From: Amorphophallus konjac | Taxonomy: Eukaryota; Streptophyta; Magnoliopsida; Alismatales; Araceae | Length of the DNA stretch: 64,000 bases | Assembly: GCA_022559845.1 (NCBI GenBank) | Contig: CM040127.1 | Span: 32,326,708 to 32,390,707, forward strand | Direction: 5' to 3' | Part shown: in pieces, positions 61,942 through 64,000 of the stretch | Numbering within the stretch: position 1 is the stretch's first letter | How the letters are laid out: each line of letters begins with the position of its first letter | Notes under the pieces: model-generated | The model's input: the letters and a program-made list of their open reading frames with translations, nothing else | What the model was told of the DNA's origin: nothing | Databases searched by the model: none | Program-made: the position numbers and the translations under genes

Positions 61942-62517
61942 ATGCGAAGGGGTCAGAGACTTTTTTTTTACTCAAGTCAACATACTAATAACTTCAAATC
62001 CTTATGCAAAATTAAATGTCATTTTATTTTAAATATATATTTATACATTTCTCTACAGAGTTGTGAAGGAATTTCCCATCAATTTCAGGCGCACTGCAGC
62101 GGCCCACGGAAGGCTCCTCACCCTGTAGCTGTAGGGGGGACCTGTCTGGCTCGCACGTCCTACTGTCTATGGCTCCACGTCAATAAAGCTCCACTAGATG
62201 ACCGTTTTGCCCTTGTTACTCGCATTTACGCGTACAGCTTGGCGCCTTGGGCATGTCACCGGAGGAGAGAAGGCCAGCCGAGCCGGTCGAATAGGATACA
62301 GAGTTGGATGACACTTCGAGCAGTCGAAGGTGACTTCTACAAAGAGAAGGTCGGAGGTGATGCCATCTTCGGGACGTCCTTCGCAGACCAGACGTTCCTC
62401 ATTGGTTGCGACTTGCGAGATGTTGGAAATTGGGAATTGCCTTTGCCATGCTCGCGTAGCCAGTTCCAATCGTTCACGAGCTCACGCTTAAATGGTTTAA
62501 CATACATTTTCAACTAG
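61942..62517 (+). CDS. Unidentified open reading frame, 191 codons
   Basis: ATG at 61942 to TAG at 62515-62517. The first 40 codons are AT-rich and unconvincing. From about 62060 to 62490 the DNA is clearly richer in GC than its surroundings, as an exon would be. I recognise no domain, signal peptide or membrane segment. It may be a real exon, a gene fragment or chance. Confidence 0.2.
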   Translation: MRRGQRLFFYSSQHTNNFKSLCKIKCHFILNIYLYISLQSCEGISHQFQAHCSGPRKAPHPVAVGGTCLARTSYCLWLHVNKAPLDDRFALVTRIYAYSLAPWACHRRREGQPSRSNRIQSWMTLRAVEGDFYKEKVGGDAIFGTSFADQTFLIGCDLRDVGNWELPLPCSRSQFQSFTSSRLNGLTYIFN

Positions 62518-62878
62518 TTATGAAATATGATTTATATTTACGAAGTTTAACAAATTAATACTTTATATTTATGAATAGTGAAGTGACGTAAATATCATTA
62601 TGGACCTTGTCCTGTTATGATACCATCTTACAAAACTTCAAATCTAAGTGTTAAAATTGAAAGAGCCTAAGATTATAAACTCAAAGAACTCATGTGTGTT
62701 TTTGATATGAGATTTATCTCCGATTCGAACTTCCAACGGTTTACACAGTTCATCGTACAATTATTTATTTTATGTTTTCAACTGCACCATCTATTTGATG
62801 GAACAATTTTACTTCATTTTACTCGATACATCAAATTATACAATATTAATCTTAATTGCTACACGCAATCTGCATAGC

Positions 62879-63310
62879 GAGAGGTGTTCATAGTTCGATT
62901 TGATTCGATCTGGAGACTTCTCTTTTTAAATTAAATCAAACTAAATTAAACCTCAAATCAAACCTAACCAAATCAAATAAATTCAGTTTGATTCGATTGA
63001 ATTCGATTCAAATCAAATTTTTTATATTTTATTATAATATGTATGAATTTAATAAATCATATATATAACAAACATAAAAAAATAAAAATACTTATATTTT
63101 GTATATTTACGCGTCTATGGAGTCATGTCTTTAAATATTTTAATATATTTATGACATATAATATTAATAAATATAAATAATAATGTCAATTTATTCGATT
63201 TAATTTGATTTCACATGTTATGAAGTCAAACCGAATCAAATTTAAGTTCAAACCGAATCAAATCGAACGGTTTGATTCGATTCGATTTGAATCGAATTAT
63301 GAACACCATG
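62879..63310. mobile_element. Foldback MITE, hAT-like, 432 bp
   Basis: The ends are inverted: GGTGTTCATAGTTCGATTTG on the left and the complement of GGTGTTCATAATTCGATTC on the right. Interior CAAATC/GATTTG motifs also occur in both orientations. The flanks TGCATAGC (62871-62878) and TGCACAGC (63311-63318) form an 8-bp duplication with one mismatch. No coding capacity. Confidence 0.75.
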
Positions 63311-63318
63311 TGCACAGC

Positions 63319-64000
63319 ATCAAGTTTTACTCTTTTATCTTAAAGTGCACGGCCTTTCCATCCAGTTCACACAGATTTAAATGCAGCACTTTTAAAATAT
63401 TTCACAAGAGACTGTTATTTTTAAGATTTTTGAGAATAAACATATTTATTAAAAATAAAAAAACATTAGATCGGCCATTCTAAAGTTCACAGTACATGAT
63501 GTATTGATGTTGGGATGCCGCTTAATAATAATCTTCGGGTCTTAAAAAGGCTTGGCAAAAAACTTAATTGTCTGTTTTCACGTAAAACAGTATAAAAATA
63601 TTATATTTGCGTGACATAAAATACTAAATTTAAATATTTTAAAATATTTTATTTCGAATCAGACAACTCCCAAGAGAGAACTATTGCCCAGATCATAGTA
63701 ACTTTTTTTTTCAATAAAGGTGCCCATATCATGGTATGGACGACTTGTTTTTGGCCAACACCATGAATATGGTTATATCAATTTCAACAATAACACCAAA
63801 GTTGCATTAGTATTGGTGCACGGAAGCGTAGAGTAGCGGTCGAAAAATAATCTTTTCAAATCACGTGTTATATCTTTGAAATTTATTTTTTATAAAAAAT
63901 AAAAAAATTAAATGGAATATCTCGAGTAATGGAAAGACGTCGTAAGAAACTCTGAGTGTGATCCAAGAGACAATCACCCGATGTCTAAGTCATTCGAGAA
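63319..64000. other. AT-rich intergenic DNA, no gene seen
   Basis: No supported coding, repeat or RNA feature. Confidence 0.5.

Overview
This is nuclear DNA of a flowering plant. The evidence is an AP2/ERF gene with GC-rich codons, an intron-split ubiquitin-specific protease gene, plant-type hAT elements, Ty3/gypsy LTR retrotransposons with initiator-Met tRNA primer sites, an L1-type LINE and long AT-rich spacers. A monocot is my guess, from the GC-rich single-exon ERF beside AT-rich DNA; the species cannot be read from the sequence. I found no rRNA, tRNA or CRISPR array and nothing bacterial.

Layout. 1-8905: a small hAT-like MITE (192-644), an intact group X-like ERF transcription factor on the minus strand (1917-2720), a nested foldback repeat (3127-3541), a GC-rich possible gene relic (5385-5930) and AT-rich spacer. 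8906-28523: one large minus-strand gene for a membrane-anchored deubiquitinase of the UBP27/USP30 type. Its ten exons join in frame to 603 codons. Its introns hold three hAT-like non-autonomous elements that record an unequal recombination, an L1 LINE fragment and a decayed LTR element. 29296-56163: one hAT transposon of about 26.9 kb, framed by an exact 8-bp target duplication and by matching terminal inverted repeats. Without its insertions it would be about 7.2 kb. It carries a BED/DUF659/hATC transposase and, downstream on the same strand, a second BED-finger reading frame. Nested in it are a 4.78-kb non-coding element with a 5-bp duplication, a young non-autonomous chromovirus-like LTR element (40732-47367) and an older Tekay/Del-like Ty3/gypsy element (47415-55652). 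Both LTR elements landed in the same C-rich minisatellite. 56164-64000: a G-rich minisatellite, an oppositely oriented relic of a related hAT transposase, AT-rich DNA with a degenerate satellite, and a foldback MITE.

Only the ERF and the UBP27-like protease look like functional host genes. The hAT insertion starts 765 bp upstream of the protease start codon, so it may affect that promoter. The transposase and gag-pol frames are broken mostly by stops that fit C-to-T change at CAG, CAA or CGA codons, as expected of methylated, silenced DNA. Exon joins, repeat ends and target duplications were read by eye from the sequence; no alignment or database search was run.
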